From: an uncultured Pelagibacteraceae bacterium
GTDB taxonomy: Bacteria > Pseudomonadota > Alphaproteobacteria > Pelagibacterales > Pelagibacteraceae
Length of the DNA: 64,000 nt
Assembly: GCA_902599335.1 (NCBI GenBank)
Contig: CACKFA010000004.1
Location: forward strand, 55,733 to 119,732
Reading direction: 5' to 3'
The notes under the pieces are model-generated. The model did not search any database. It worked only from the letters and a program-made list of their open reading frames with translations, and had not been told where the DNA came from. The stretch's first letter is position 1. Every line of letters starts with the position of its first letter. Shown here piece by piece: positions 35,778 through 44,468 of this stretch. Made by a program: the position numbers and the translations under genes.

Positions 35778-36681
35778 AATAAAAACTTCAGATCCAAAAC
35801 CTATTTGGAAATTAAGATGTACTTTAGGAGAGGGCACTCTATGGGTTAAAGAGCATAATTCAATTTACTTTGTCGATATAAAAAAAAAGAGAATTTGTTC
35901 TTTGAATATAAAAAATAATAAAAAAAAAATACTTAAGGTAAATAAAGAAATTGGTTTCATTGCTCATTTAGAAAAGCATGTTTTTATATTAGGACTCCAA
36001 GGTGAATTAAGAATTCAAAATCTTAAATCAAAAAAAATTCTAAAATCAATTTTTATAGAACCAGAAATTAAACTAAACAGAATTAACGATGGTAAAACTG
36101 ACTCAGAAGGAAATCTATGGTTTGGAACAATGGATAATCTAGAGAGAAAAATTGAAAAAGGGTCTTTATATAAATTAGACAAGAATTTGAAATTGTCAAA
36201 GATAGATAAAAATTATAGGATTACTAATGGACCAGCATTTATCGATAAATTTAATTTTTATCACACCGACAGTGCTAAAAAAATTATTTATAAAATAAAA
36301 ATTAATAAAAATAATAAAATAATTAATAAAAAAATATTCAAAAAATTTTCTTTAAATGAAGGGGTTCCTGATGGAATGACTTTAGATAAAAAAAAAAATT
36401 TATGGGTAGCTCATTTTCATGGAGCCTGTGTTTCTGTGTTTAACAACAAAGCAAAATTAATTCATAGAATACGATTTCCTGCAAAAAATATTACTAATTG
36501 TGCTTTTGGTGGCAAAAATACTAATGAGCTTTATGTTTCAACAGCAACTAAAGGCATGAACAAAGCAGATTTGCAAAAATTTAGATATTCTGGGTTCTTT
36601 TTTAGTGTAAAAACAAACGTAAAAGGAATTTTACAAAAAAAATTTATTTTAAATAATGAAGAAAAGAGATCTTTACTATGA
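35770..36681 (+). CDS. SMP-30/gluconolactonase-family lactonase
   Basis: A 303-residue six-bladed propeller enzyme. Metal ligands: Glu in TLGEGTLW, Asn in RINDGKTDSEGNLWFGTMD, Asn in ITNGPAF and Asp in VPDGMTLD. It hydrolyses aldonolactones to sugar acids, supplying the enolase-type dehydratase. It is unusually lysine and asparagine rich even for this genome (long KK/NN runs between blades). The 5' end overlaps the previous gene by 8 bp and the 3' end overlaps ppc by 26 bp. Confidence 0.88.
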   Translation: MNKIKTSDPKPIWKLRCTLGEGTLWVKEHNSIYFVDIKKKRICSLNIKNNKKKILKVNKEIGFIAHLEKHVFILGLQGELRIQNLKSKKILKSIFIEPEIKLNRINDGKTDSEGNLWFGTMDNLERKIEKGSLYKLDKNLKLSKIDKNYRITNGPAFIDKFNFYHTDSAKKIIYKIKINKNNKIINKKIFKKFSLNEGVPDGMTLDKKKNLWVAHFHGACVSVFNNKAKLIHRIRFPAKNITNCAFGGKNTNELYVSTATKGMNKADLQKFRYSGFFFSVKTNVKGILQKKFILNNEEKRSLL

Positions 36682-39346
36682 GAGAATACCTACTAAGCTT
36701 TTAAGAGAGGATTTTAGATTATTAGGTACTTTCCTAGGTAGAGTTATTAAAGATCAAGAAGGTCTAGCATTTTTTAAAATTGTCGAAAAATTTAGAGTGC
36801 TATCAAAAAATACTCTCTCTGATAAAAATAAAAGAAAAGTATTATCAAGAATTTCAAAAGAAGTTAAAAAACTAACTCCAGAGAACACATTTAAATTAAG
36901 TAGAGCATTTTCACATATTTTAAATTTACTGAATCTAGTAGAGTCCCTTGATGCATCAAGAAAGTTAAATGAGTATGAAAATCCGTATTTTAAAAGTAAA
37001 AATCAAAATTTATTTATAGAAGATATAATTGAAGGTTTATTTAAAAACAAAAAAATTTCTGACAAAAATATTTATGAGCAGGCAAAAAAACTTGATATTG
37101 GGATTGTTCTTACCGCTCATCCAACAGAAGTAAAAAGAAGAACTTTAATACAAAAATATGCAAATTTGATTTATATTATGGAGCAGAGACATCTATATAA
37201 AAAATATCCATCAAAGATAATCGAACTAGATAGACAATTATATTCAGAAATAGCAATTATATGGAAAACAGATGAGTTAAAACGAACCAAGCCCTCTCCA
37301 TTAGATGAGGCTAGATGGGGTTTAGCCGTTATTGAAGATAGTTTATGGGACACAATTCCTAAAGTTTACAAAAGACTAAACGATATATTTAGAAAAAATT
37401 TAAAAAAGGATTTACCAAGAGATTTTAATCCTATTCAGTTTGGATCATGGATGGGCGGTGATAGAGATGGAAATCCTAATGTGACAGCTGAAGTAACCAA
37501 GAAAGTAATATTATTTTCTAGGTGGCAAGCTGCAAAATTATATGAAAAAGAACTTACTAAGTTAATTCAAGATTTATCCATGGAAGAATGTTCTGCAAAA
37601 ATTAAAAAAGCAACTGGAAATAGTTTTGAACCGTATAGAGTGTATTTAAGGCCGATAAGAGATAAAGTAAGACTAACCCATCAATTAATTGAAAATCATT
37701 TAAATAATAATTCAAACTTAAATGAAAAAAAGTTAATTCAAAACAAGCATGAAATTACTATTCCATTAAGAGAAGTAAGAAACTCCTTAAAACTTAATAA
37801 AGGAGATCATATTGCCAATGCAGATCTATTAGATTTAATGAGGAGAGTTAGGTGTTTTGGCATTAATCTTGCAAGATTAGATATCAGACAAGAAGCTGAT
37901 AGACATGAAAAACTCTTAAATGAAATTTTCAAAAAGAAAAGTAAAATTACATATTCTAATTTAAGTGAGATAGATAAAATTAAATTATTGAATAAATCAA
38001 TTAAAGAGAAGAAATTTTTTGTAGATAAAATAAAAATACAAAATAAAGAAAATAGAGAAGTGTGGAATACTTTTAAGCTGATTTCATCTACACCAAATGA
38101 GTGTTTAGGTGCATATGTAATATCAATGACATCTAATGCTTCTGACATTTTGTCTGTATATTTTTTACAAAAACAAGCAAAAATTAAAAATTTATTAAGA
38201 GTTGTTCCACTGTTTGAAACTTTGGATGATTTAATAAACGCCAAAGATGTTATGAAAAATTTATTCAAACTTTCTTGGTATAGAAAATTGATTAATTCTA
38301 AACAGGAAGTAATGATTGGATACTCGGACTCAAGTAAAGATGCAGGAAAATTATCAGCAAGTTGGCATCAATACAAACTTCAAGAAGAGTTAAGGGCTAT
38401 ATCAAAAAAATACAAAATTGACTTAGTATTTTTTCATGGAAGAGGAGGATCTCCAGGAAGAGGAGGCGGACCAATTCAAGCAACATTAAAATCTCAACCA
38501 GCTGGAACTGTAAATGGGAAAATCAGAATTACTGATCAGGGTGAAGTAATTCAACAGAAATATGGATATAAACCTTTAGCTGAATACAATCTTTGTAGTT
38601 ATATCGGAGCGGTTATGGATGCTTCTTTAAATCCACCACCAAAATCAAAACCTAATTGGCGAGATTTAATTCAGAATATGTCTGAAATTTCTACATCTGC
38701 TTATAGGAAATATTTAAATCAAAGCGAAGACTTTATCAGATACTTTAAAACTGTTACACCTCACAAGTCTCTAGGAAAGCTAGCTATAGGTTCTAGACCA
38801 ACAAAAAGAAAAAATGTTGATAACATTCAAAGTCTAAGAGCTATACCTTGGGTATTTGCTTGGACACAAATTAGATTAATGTTACCAGCTTGGTTAGGAA
38901 CAACTGAGGCTTTGAGATATGGATCAATTAAAAAGTTTAAAAAAACTATGATTGATATGGAAAAGAACTGGCCATATTTTATTTCGACTATGGATATTTT
39001 AGATATGGTAATTTCAAAGGTTGATCCAGAAATCTCAGTTATATACGAAAATAATTTGGCTGATGCTTCATTAAGGAGAATTGGTAGAAAATTAAGATAT
39101 CAATTTGATGCACTGGTCAAATTGCATAATAAAATAACTCCAAGGGAAGTGGTACAAGAAAGAAAAAAATTTAGAAAAGCACTGTTTATTAGAAGCAATT
39201 ATACAGAGATGTTAAATATTTTACAGGCAAATATAATGAATAAATTAACAAATAAAAAATACAAAAAATTAGATAAAAAATTTCTTGATGACGCCTTGAT
39301 GACATCTATCGCAGGCATATCTGCTGCAATGAAAAATACTGGATAA
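36656..39346 (+). CDS. ppc: Phosphoenolpyruvate carboxylase
   Basis: An 896-residue enzyme that makes oxaloacetate from PEP and bicarbonate. All active-site blocks are visible: LTAHPTEVKRRT (about residue 152), WMGGDRDGNPNVT (about 265), GYSDSSKDAGKLSASW (about 557), FFHGRGGSPGRGGGP (about 592) and the C-terminal MKNTG. Length is typical of bacterial Ppc. The ATG at 36656 lies inside the SMP-30 gene; I accept it because MKKRDLYYERIP leads straight into conserved sequence. Anaplerosis is not specific to the sugar-acid genes, so co-transcription may be incidental. Confidence 0.97.
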   Translation: MKKRDLYYERIPTKLLREDFRLLGTFLGRVIKDQEGLAFFKIVEKFRVLSKNTLSDKNKRKVLSRISKEVKKLTPENTFKLSRAFSHILNLLNLVESLDASRKLNEYENPYFKSKNQNLFIEDIIEGLFKNKKISDKNIYEQAKKLDIGIVLTAHPTEVKRRTLIQKYANLIYIMEQRHLYKKYPSKIIELDRQLYSEIAIIWKTDELKRTKPSPLDEARWGLAVIEDSLWDTIPKVYKRLNDIFRKNLKKDLPRDFNPIQFGSWMGGDRDGNPNVTAEVTKKVILFSRWQAAKLYEKELTKLIQDLSMEECSAKIKKATGNSFEPYRVYLRPIRDKVRLTHQLIENHLNNNSNLNEKKLIQNKHEITIPLREVRNSLKLNKGDHIANADLLDLMRRVRCFGINLARLDIRQEADRHEKLLNEIFKKKSKITYSNLSEIDKIKLLNKSIKEKKFFVDKIKIQNKENREVWNTFKLISSTPNECLGAYVISMTSNASDILSVYFLQKQAKIKNLLRVVPLFETLDDLINAKDVMKNLFKLSWYRKLINSKQEVMIGYSDSSKDAGKLSASWHQYKLQEELRAISKKYKIDLVFFHGRGGSPGRGGGPIQATLKSQPAGTVNGKIRITDQGEVIQQKYGYKPLAEYNLCSYIGAVMDASLNPPPKSKPNWRDLIQNMSEISTSAYRKYLNQSEDFIRYFKTVTPHKSLGKLAIGSRPTKRKNVDNIQSLRAIPWVFAWTQIRLMLPAWLGTTEALRYGSIKKFKKTMIDMEKNWPYFISTMDILDMVISKVDPEISVIYENNLADASLRRIGRKLRYQFDALVKLHNKITPREVVQERKKFRKALFIRSNYTEMLNILQANIMNKLTNKKYKKLDKKFLDDALMTSIAGISAAMKNTG

Positions 39347-40054
39347 ATGTTTGAATATTTAATTGCTTTTGGAGCAGGACTTATAAGTTTTTTATCTCCA
39401 TGTGTTCTACCTTTAATACCTGGATATATTTCTTATATCTCTGGTCAATCCTTACAAGAGATATTAAATAAAAAAGAAATAAACTTTTTTCCATTAATTT
39501 TATTTTGTTTTGGGTTCTCAACTGTGTTTGTTATTTTAGGAGCATCCGCATCATTTTTAGGTCAAACACTTTTACAAAATTCAGAAATTTTAAGAATTGC
39601 AGCCGGAATAATTATTATAATTTTTTCTCTTCAATTAATTGGAATAATTAATATCCCCTACCTAAATTTTGAAAAAAGATTTGATGCTAAAGAGTCAAGA
39701 AATATTCTTTTTCCATATGTAATTGGTGTTGCTTTTGGTTTTGGATGGACACCCTGTATTGGTCCAATTTTAGGTTCAATTTTAGCTTTAGCATCTATTG
39801 AAGAAACCTTATCAAGAGCAATAATATTATTAATTTTATATTCATTAGGTCTTGCAATTCCTTTTGTTTTATCAGGATATTTAATTCAAAAATTTTTATT
39901 ATTTTCAAAGAACTTTAGAAAAAATATTGATTTAATTTCAAAAATTGGTGGAATTATTCTTTTAATAACAGGTATTTTAATATTAACCAATCAATTACAA
40001 GCAATTGGATTTTATATAATTGAAATCTTTCCTTTTATGCAAAAATTCGGATAA
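39347..40054 (+). CDS. ccdA: Cytochrome c biogenesis protein CcdA
   Basis: A 235-residue membrane protein with six helices. The two redox cysteines lie in FLSPCVLPLIPGY (helix 1, about residue 18) and GWTPCIGPILGSILA (helix 4, about 132). CcdA carries reducing power across the inner membrane to thioredoxin-like proteins that keep apocytochrome c cysteines reduced, which suits the c-type cytochrome encoded at 21669. It starts immediately after the ppc stop. Confidence 0.94.
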   Translation: MFEYLIAFGAGLISFLSPCVLPLIPGYISYISGQSLQEILNKKEINFFPLILFCFGFSTVFVILGASASFLGQTLLQNSEILRIAAGIIIIIFSLQLIGIINIPYLNFEKRFDAKESRNILFPYVIGVAFGFGWTPCIGPILGSILALASIEETLSRAIILLILYSLGLAIPFVLSGYLIQKFLLFSKNFRKNIDLISKIGGIILLITGILILTNQLQAIGFYIIEIFPFMQKFG

Positions 40055-40063
40055 AAGGTATTA

Positions 40064-40651
40064 ATGAAGATTTATCAAATAGACTCAAGCGCTAGAAAAA
40101 AAGGATCAACTTCGCGCGCACTTGCTAAAAAACTTTTAGAGAAAATTAAAAAACCTGGAGATGAGGTGATTTATCGTGATTTAGACGATGAGATGTTTTT
40201 TATCAGTGGGCTTACAGAGTCGGGAATGAAAATTGATGAAAAAGATCAGACAGAGCATCACAAAAAAATGTTCGAACTTTCTGATAAATTAGTAAAGGAG
40301 TTAAAAGAAAGTGATGTGATCATAATTTCAGCTCCTATTTACAATTATGGTCCTCCCGCAACACTTAAAGCCTGGTCAGATTTAGCAGCTAGAATAGGGG
40401 AAACATTTAGATTTAAACCTAATGGGAGACGGGAAGGGTTATTAAAAAATAAACATGCCTATTTAGTAATAACCTCTGGAGGAACAAAATTAAATAGCAC
40501 TGAGGATTTTCTAACTCCTTGGTTAAAATTTATTCTTAATTTTTTTGGGATTGAAAAAGTAGATATTATTAGTGCAGATCAAATGGCATTAGATTATGAG
40601 AAATCAATAAGTAATGCAGAAAAACAAATTGAAAAATTATTTAAAGATTAA
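40064..40651 (+). CDS. FMN-dependent NADH-azoreductase / NAD(P)H quinone reductase-like flavoprotein
   Basis: A 195-residue flavodoxin-fold protein of the AzoR group. Features: YQIDSSARKKGSTSRALAKKLL at the start (FMN phosphate loop), SAPIYNYGPPATLKAWSD near residue 88 and VITSGGTKLNSTEDF near 140. These enzymes reduce quinones or azo compounds with NAD(P)H; the physiological substrate is usually a quinone. Its 3' end overlaps the convergent oxygenase gene by 11 bp. Confidence 0.85.
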   Translation: MKIYQIDSSARKKGSTSRALAKKLLEKIKKPGDEVIYRDLDDEMFFISGLTESGMKIDEKDQTEHHKKMFELSDKLVKELKESDVIIISAPIYNYGPPATLKAWSDLAARIGETFRFKPNGRREGLLKNKHAYLVITSGGTKLNSTEDFLTPWLKFILNFFGIEKVDIISADQMALDYEKSISNAEKQIEKLFKD

Positions 40652-41744
40652 ACTTTCTTTTTAAATGTCTTAGTTTTCCTTCTGTACTATCAAAATCTAT
40701 ATAGCAACCTTGTAAAAATCTTTCGCCTTCTTTAGTTTCATAAGATGTTCTTCCATGGAGCAATCTATGATTATCCATCATTATTAAGTCTTTTGGTTCA
40801 AGTTTAAATTCAATTCTATATTTATCTGAATTATACATTTCAGATATTTTTTTCCTTGCGTTATAGTAAAGATTTAATTTTTCTTTTTCTAATATCGGAA
40901 CATAATCTAATCTTGGACTAAATCTTACCTGTTTAAAACTTTTATCCTCATTTAATTCAATCAAAGGTGAAATAGTCTCTAAAATAACTTCTTTATCAAT
41001 AAATTTAAATCTTACTTTTACCTCTGTTAATATTTTGTAAAATTCTGGGTAGTCATTTTTCAAATCTTCGGTAACTGTATAACCATCCACTAATGTTGAT
41101 AATCCACCTGAAACGTTACTTTCAATACAGTGTAAAAGTTGAATACATGGCACAGGATTTCTATAAGGATTATCCGTATGAGGCGCCAAAGCTAATGATG
41201 TATAAGCTAGATCGTTTGGATCAGGTTTAGATTTTACGTCAAAATATTCACCAAAATTTGTTCTTCGAACACTGCCTATAGAATTTGCAAATTCAACAAT
41301 ATAATTTTTAGATGTTGGAATATTTTTTACTATTACAAAACCATATTTGTAAAATGAAACAAGCAGATCATGCATCTCTTTACTTTCATAAAAATTTTCT
41401 TGGTATTCAAAATTTTTTATATTTTTTAAAGTTGAGTCCCATTTAGTTTTTTCAATAGATCTAATTACAATATCTTCTTTAGAAAATTCAGAAGCAATTT
41501 TATCAATTTCAAGTTTTGAATTAACGCCATCATTAAAATTAACCTCTAGATATTTTTCATCAAGGTTTACTTTATTTATTGAGACATCATTACTTAAGAA
41601 AGTAGGATCAAAAAGTCTTTGCTGAGTTCCTTTATCTAAATATTCTTCACCATTTACTCTTTCTCTTAGCCAGAATGGGTGAATTTCTTTTTTCTCAGAC
41701 CCATTATTAAAATAAACCTTATTTTCAATTAGCTCGATTTTCAT
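40641..41744 (-). CDS. Gamma-butyrobetaine-hydroxylase-like 2-oxoglutarate/Fe(II) oxygenase
   Basis: A 367-residue protein with the two-domain layout of GBBH and TMLH: an N-terminal DUF971-type domain with IHPFWLRERV at residues 21-30, then a TauD-fold domain. The facial triad is visible as APHTDNPYRN (H and D) and RLLHGRTSY (distal H), and the Arg for 2-oxoglutarate in GERFLQGCY. In carnitine synthesis these hydroxylate gamma-butyrobetaine or trimethyllysine; other trimethylammonium acids are possible. It stands alone between an azoreductase gene and hisN. Confidence 0.82.
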   Translation of the reverse strand: MKIELIENKVYFNNGSEKKEIHPFWLRERVNGEEYLDKGTQQRLFDPTFLSNDVSINKVNLDEKYLEVNFNDGVNSKLEIDKIASEFSKEDIVIRSIEKTKWDSTLKNIKNFEYQENFYESKEMHDLLVSFYKYGFVIVKNIPTSKNYIVEFANSIGSVRRTNFGEYFDVKSKPDPNDLAYTSLALAPHTDNPYRNPVPCIQLLHCIESNVSGGLSTLVDGYTVTEDLKNDYPEFYKILTEVKVRFKFIDKEVILETISPLIELNEDKSFKQVRFSPRLDYVPILEKEKLNLYYNARKKISEMYNSDKYRIEFKLEPKDLIMMDNHRLLHGRTSYETKEGERFLQGCYIDFDSTEGKLRHLKRKFNL

Positions 41745-41811
41745 ATTAGTAAGCTAAGGATTATTTAAAATTTAACTTTAATCAACATAAATTAAATAGT
41801 AAGAGTTCAAT

Positions 41812-42618
41812 GTGAAAAAATTTGATACAAAAAAATATCCAATATATGCAAGCTTTTTAAATCAATTGGCTAAAGATTTAACAAAGTTTTATTACAGCAA
41901 ATTAGATAAACCATTTAAAATAACTAACAAGCTCAAAGGGAAGGGTTATGACCCAGTAACCACGTCTGACAAAGCATTTGAAAAATTTATAAGATCTAAA
42001 ATTTCAAAAAAATTTCCAAATCATCAAATTATAGGTGAGGAATATGGTCATAAAAATACTAGAAGCGAATATTCGTGGATAATTGATCCGATTGATGGAA
42101 CTAGATCATACGTTGTAGGTAATCCTAGTTGGAGTAATCTCATTTCATTAAATTATAATGGAGAACCAATTTTAGGATTAGCAAATTTTCCTAAAATGAG
42201 AAAATATTATTTAAATGTAAATAAAAATTCTGCATTTGTATTTGAAAAAAATAAAAAAAGAAAATTAAAAGTTAATTCAAAATTAAATTTTAAAAATGCA
42301 AAATTAGCAGCTGCATTTCACAATCAATTATCTTTAAAACAGCAATATAAAATTAAAAAATTTATAAAAAGAATGCAGTTTCCTTGTTTTGATGCATTGA
42401 CTTATTGTCAATTAGCAGAAGGTAGACTTGAAATCGTTGCACAATGTGCAAATAAGATTTGGGATATTCATCCTATAATGCCAATTGTGAGAGCAGCAGG
42501 AGCAATAGTAACCACATGGGGCAACAAAAACCCTGTCGTTGGAGGAAATATTATTGTTTCAAATAATAAAGCCAATCATAAAAAGATTTTAAAATTATTA
42601 AAACCATTAGCTGAATGA
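41812..42618 (+). CDS. hisN: Inositol-monophosphatase-family histidinol-phosphatase
   Basis: A 268-residue Mg-dependent phosphatase. Motifs: DPVTTSDKAFE, IIGEEYG, WIIDPIDGTRSYVVGNPSW and CANKIWDIHPIMPIVRAAGA with the last metal Asp. The DPIDGTRSFxxGxPxW-type sequence is closer to the histidinol-phosphatase HisN branch than to inositol phosphatase, as in other alphaproteobacteria. hisI is also present in the window but not adjacent. It starts with GTG; no in-frame ATG is near. Confidence 0.8.
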   Translation: MKKFDTKKYPIYASFLNQLAKDLTKFYYSKLDKPFKITNKLKGKGYDPVTTSDKAFEKFIRSKISKKFPNHQIIGEEYGHKNTRSEYSWIIDPIDGTRSYVVGNPSWSNLISLNYNGEPILGLANFPKMRKYYLNVNKNSAFVFEKNKKRKLKVNSKLNFKNAKLAAAFHNQLSLKQQYKIKKFIKRMQFPCFDALTYCQLAEGRLEIVAQCANKIWDIHPIMPIVRAAGAIVTTWGNKNPVVGGNIIVSNNKANHKKILKLLKPLAE

Positions 42619-43178
42619 TACCAGAAAGAGCACAAGCAATTATTGATTTCTGGTTTAAAGAAACCCCTTCTGAGATGCGTTTCAAAAAAGATGAAAATTT
42701 AGATAAAAAAATTAAAGATAATTTTTTAAAAGATTATGAACTTGCTTGTCAAAATGAATATGATGATTGGCAAGATAATCCTATGAGTTGTCTGGCGTTA
42801 GTAATTTTATTTGATCAGTTTTCAAGAAATATGTTTAGAAATGACAAAAAAGCTTTTGTCCAAGATCAAAAAACTAGATTGATTGTAAACGATGCAGTTT
42901 ATTCAGGTTATTTAGAAGTTATGAATGTAAATCAAAGATTATTTATGTTGTTACCTTTAATTCATAGTGAGGAAATTAGTGATCATGAAATGGCTTATTA
43001 CTTACTAAACAAATATTTAAGAGAACACGAAGGATACAATGAAATAAAAAAATTTTGGCAGGATCATACAAAAGTAATTAGACAATTTCATAGATATCCT
43101 CATAGAAATGAAATTTTAGGAAGAGAACCTACTGAAGAAGAAATAGAATTCTTAAAAGGTCCAAATTCTTCTTGGTGA
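42615..43178 (+). CDS. DUF924 family protein
   Basis: A 187-residue soluble helical protein. The features FWFKETPSEMRFKKDENLDKKIK, LALVILFDQFSRNMFRNDKKAF, LMLPLIHSEEISDHE and FHRYPHRNEILGR are those of DUF924, a TPR-like fold of unknown activity that is common in proteobacteria. It overlaps the hisN stop by four bases (ATGA) and is followed one base later by the DUF952 gene. Confidence 0.93.
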   Translation: MIPERAQAIIDFWFKETPSEMRFKKDENLDKKIKDNFLKDYELACQNEYDDWQDNPMSCLALVILFDQFSRNMFRNDKKAFVQDQKTRLIVNDAVYSGYLEVMNVNQRLFMLLPLIHSEEISDHEMAYYLLNKYLREHEGYNEIKKFWQDHTKVIRQFHRYPHRNEILGREPTEEEIEFLKGPNSSW

Positions 43179-43179
43179 A

Positions 43180-43551
43180 ATGAATTTAGAATTTATTTTC
43201 AAAGTTATAGACAAAGATGAGTGGCAAAAGGCCAAACAATCTGGAACCTATGGTGGGTCAGAAAAAGATCTTAAAGATGGATATATTCACTTTTCAGAGG
43301 AGGATCAGGTAGAGGAAACTTTAAATAAACATTACTCCAAAAAAGAAAATCTAGTCTTATTAAGAGTAAATGCTTTTAAGCTTGAACATTTGTTATGGGA
43401 ACAAGCATCGAATGGTGATATGTATCCTCATTTATATTCACCTTTAGACACTAGCACAGTTGTTAATGAATATGAGTTACCGTTAAATGAAGATGGAAGT
43501 CATGTGCTTCCAGAGATTTTAAAAAAATATCAGTTTAGCCGTCCAAGATAA
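43180..43551 (+). CDS. DUF952 family protein
   Basis: A 123-residue protein. The start FKVIDKDEWQKAKQSGTYGGS, then DGYIHFSEEDQVEETL and a C-terminal PHLYSPLDTSTVV segment, match DUF952, whose fold resembles ADP-ribosyltransferase-like domains. No function is known. Its 3' end overlaps by 22 bp the convergent SMR gene. Confidence 0.9.
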   Translation: MNLEFIFKVIDKDEWQKAKQSGTYGGSEKDLKDGYIHFSEEDQVEETLNKHYSKKENLVLLRVNAFKLEHLLWEQASNGDMYPHLYSPLDTSTVVNEYELPLNEDGSHVLPEILKKYQFSRPR

Positions 43552-43865
43552 TTAACCATTATTACACCAATAATTATTAAGATAATTCCAACTATTCCAT
43601 ATAGATTGGGTACTTGATTTAATTTTAATACAGCAAAAAGCACAACTCCAGTTACTGTAAGTCCGCTATATGTTGCGTACGCAAAACCTACAGGGAGAGC
43701 ATGCATTGCTTTTGCAATTGAAAACATAGTAATACACATGAATAAAATACATAAAACAGAGGGGGTTAGTTTTGTAAATCCCTCAGAAATTTTGGCTAAG
43801 CTATTAGATGCAATTCCAAAAGAAATACCTAAAGCTAAAAATAAATATCCAAAAAGTGGTTTCAT
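43530..43865 (-). CDS. SMR-fold small membrane transporter subunit, lacking the conserved Glu
   Basis: A 111-residue four-helix protein of the EmrE/SMR fold: SEGFTKLTPS after helix 1, LPVGFAYATYSGLTV and IIIIGVIMVNYLGRL at the end. Aligning its K25 and E28-G-F with EmrE K22 and E25-G-F puts Gly17 at EmrE Glu14, the residue that binds protons and substrate. The sister protein encoded at 44098 has the same change. Two bases separate it from the DUF2798 gene. It may be one half of a heterodimer; what it transports, if anything, is unknown. Confidence 0.82.
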   Translation of the reverse strand: MKPLFGYLFLALGISFGIASNSLAKISEGFTKLTPSVLCILFMCITMFSIAKAMHALPVGFAYATYSGLTVTGVVLFAVLKLNQVPNLYGIVGIILIIIGVIMVNYLGRLN

Positions 43866-43867
43866 AA

Positions 43868-44095
43868 TTAATCTTTAGATGCAATTTTGTCCGCAAAGGG
43901 TTTTAAAATGGGAGCCATTGTAAAAGCTGCTATCAAAGCGACAGGAAATGCAAAAGTCCATGAATAAAACCATCTACCTAGAAACCCCTCACCAATGCCT
44001 GTATTAACAGCAACCACAACACCACACATAATTACACTCATACTGAAAGACATTAAAATAACAAATAGAGGTTGAGCATATTTTTTTTTAAGCAT
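43868..44095 (-). CDS. DUF2798 two-helix membrane protein
   Basis: A 75-residue protein with two helices, matching DUF2798: FVILMSFSMSVIMCGVVVAVNTG, then FLGRWFYSWTFAFPVALIAAFTMAP and a short basic tail. The family has no known role but is often beside transporters. It lies between two SMR genes with two-base gaps on both sides, which implies one functional set made in fixed proportion. Confidence 0.85.
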   Translation of the reverse strand: MLKKKYAQPLFVILMSFSMSVIMCGVVVAVNTGIGEGFLGRWFYSWTFAFPVALIAAFTMAPILKPFADKIASKD

Positions 44096-44097
44096 AT

Positions 44098-44430
44098 TTA
44101 GTTATTCCCAAGTAAGTTGACCATTAGTACACCAATTATAATGAACGCTAAACCAATTAATGAATATAAGTTAGGTACTTGATTAAATCTTATTACACCA
44201 ACAACCACTGTTGCAATTATCGTTAGTCCTGCAAATGAAGCATAAGTAATTCCCATAGGAATATTTTTCATTACTAATGAAAGTGCATACATACACAATA
44301 CAATTGTAATTGCTGTAATTATACTTGGAACAAGAAGTGTAAAACCCTCAGCACTTTTTGCAAAACTATTTGAAGTAACGCCTAAAAAAACTGCAATGCC
44401 TAAAAAAAAATATGAAGTAACAAGACTCAT
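44098..44430 (-). CDS. SMR-fold small membrane transporter subunit, lacking the conserved Glu (paralogue)
   Basis: A 110-residue four-helix SMR-fold protein and the first gene of the trio. KSAEGFTLLVPS, IPMGITYASFAGLTI and the final FIIIGVLMVNLLGNN match EmrE positions closely. The Glu14 position is Gly17, as in the paralogue at 43530. Both keep the Pro-x-Gly-x-x-Tyr helix 3 motif, while EmrE Trp63 is Phe or Tyr. Paired SMR genes usually encode a heterodimer with fixed topology. It is preceded by a 38 bp spacer. Confidence 0.82.
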   Translation of the reverse strand: MSLVTSYFFLGIAVFLGVTSNSFAKSAEGFTLLVPSIITAITIVLCMYALSLVMKNIPMGITYASFAGLTIIATVVVGVIRFNQVPNLYSLIGLAFIIIGVLMVNLLGNN

Positions 44431-44468
44431 GTATAGACTTTAAATGAATTTAAGTAAAATATATAGAA

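Noticed and set aside
37807..38268. 153-codon minus-strand ORF inside ppc
   Set aside because: Antisense shadow; ppc is intact over the whole region.
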